Below are positions 6,237 through 6,422 of a stretch of 6,422 nt of DNA, piece after piece. The number at the start of each line of letters is the position of its first letter. Within the stretch, counting starts at the first letter, position 1. The notes beneath the pieces were generated by a model. It had not been told where the DNA came from. It saw only the letters and a program-made list of their open reading frames with translations, and did no database searches. Source of the DNA: an uncultured Lachnospiraceae bacterium (GTDB lineage: Bacteria; Bacillota; Clostridia; Lachnospirales; Lachnospiraceae); the NCBI GenBank assembly GCA_947174985.1, contig CAMWLB010000180.1, positions 1 to 6,422 on the forward strand, written 5' to 3'. The position numbers and the translations under genes are program-made.

Positions 6237-6422
6237 AGGCACGAATGAAGAAGCTGTGCCGAAAGAGCTTGTCAGTTTTTTACGGTATGTTACAGATTCC
6301 ACGGATGCCTATGTAGAGCGGACAAAGGAATGGAAGCTTGGGAAAATCCACGAACGGATAAAAATGCTGAAGCAGAGCAGGGAACTGGAGGAAAGGTACA
6401 TGCAGTTTGGAGAGTTGCTGAA
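6214..6422 (+). pseudogene. Rpn-family (PD-(D/E)XK) nuclease / putative transposase, C-terminal remnant, runs off window end
   Basis: An open frame from ATG 6214 reads through GTKGTNEEAVPKELVSFL, then a helical segment with KIHERIKMLKQSRELEERYM, to the window edge without a stop. The TKGTN..VP.EL..FL pattern followed by IH..I...K.S.E...RYMQ matches the C-terminal region of Lachnospiraceae Rpn-family recombination-promoting nucleases as I recall them. In full proteins this follows roughly 200 residues carrying the nuclease motifs; here the promoter and leader join it directly, so the catalytic core is absent. The leader's best ribosome site serves a different ATG (6227, MAQKAR...), whose frame closes at 6314-6316 after 29 residues. 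The remnant frame therefore has no good start. This fits an internal deletion, perhaps at the short GGCACAAAAGG match where start-region and C-terminal codons could coincide. An active truncated form cannot be excluded. Confidence 0.65.

Noticed and set aside
6227..6316. 29-residue open frame starting at ATG 6227 (MAQKAR...) as a real small gene
   Set aside because: It reads through recognisable Rpn codons in the wrong frame; it most likely shows only where the ancestral gene began. Its ribosome site is also only 3 bases from the ATG.

Overview
The window looks like chromosomal DNA from an anaerobic, moderate-GC Firmicute, most likely a Lachnospiraceae-type Clostridium relative. This is inferred from the strong AGGAGG-type ribosome binding sites, a DUF4317 protein, an Rpn-family nuclease remnant of the type common in that family, and tightly packed same-strand genes. 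All supported genes lie on the + strand. I see no tRNA, rRNA, CRISPR array or insertion sequence with terminal repeats.

Region 1 (1-4016) is a translationally coupled operon. It holds the C-terminal end of an ECF-type sigma factor (2-106); a six-TM membrane protein starting at an ATGA stop/start overlap (103-887); an ABC ATPase (862-1719); and two ABC-2-like permeases with large extracytoplasmic domains (1732-2862 and 2865-4016). The layout resembles sigma/membrane anti-sigma/ABC export operons such as Bacillus subtilis sigY-yxlCDEFG. My reading is an envelope-stress or peptide-export module in which the membrane protein may restrain the sigma factor and the two permeases pair with the single ATPase. 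The membrane protein gene carries an apparent one-base frameshift at an A5 tract (142-146), so it is either phase-broken, recoded, or affected by a sequence error.

Region 2 (4017-6102) starts with a 99-base gap containing a plausible sigma-A promoter (TTGAAA-17-TAAAGT). A DUF4317 family gene follows (4116-5261), then after 58 bases a 260-residue protein of unknown function (5320-6102) whose C-terminal half carries a FHDS motif. No convincing terminator follows either gene.

Region 3 (6103-6422) holds a near-consensus promoter (TTGCAA-17-TATAAT) and a short leader that can form a 10-bp hairpin with the Shine-Dalgarno sequence in its loop. These are joined directly to the C-terminal part of an Rpn/PD-(D/E)XK 'putative transposase' protein, which runs off the end of the window. 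The nuclease domain is missing, so this is a promoter-proximal deletion remnant or, more speculatively, a stand-alone C-terminal Rpn product. The leader can also fold in a second way that hides both the Shine-Dalgarno sequence and the start codon. This is the most unusual structure in the window.
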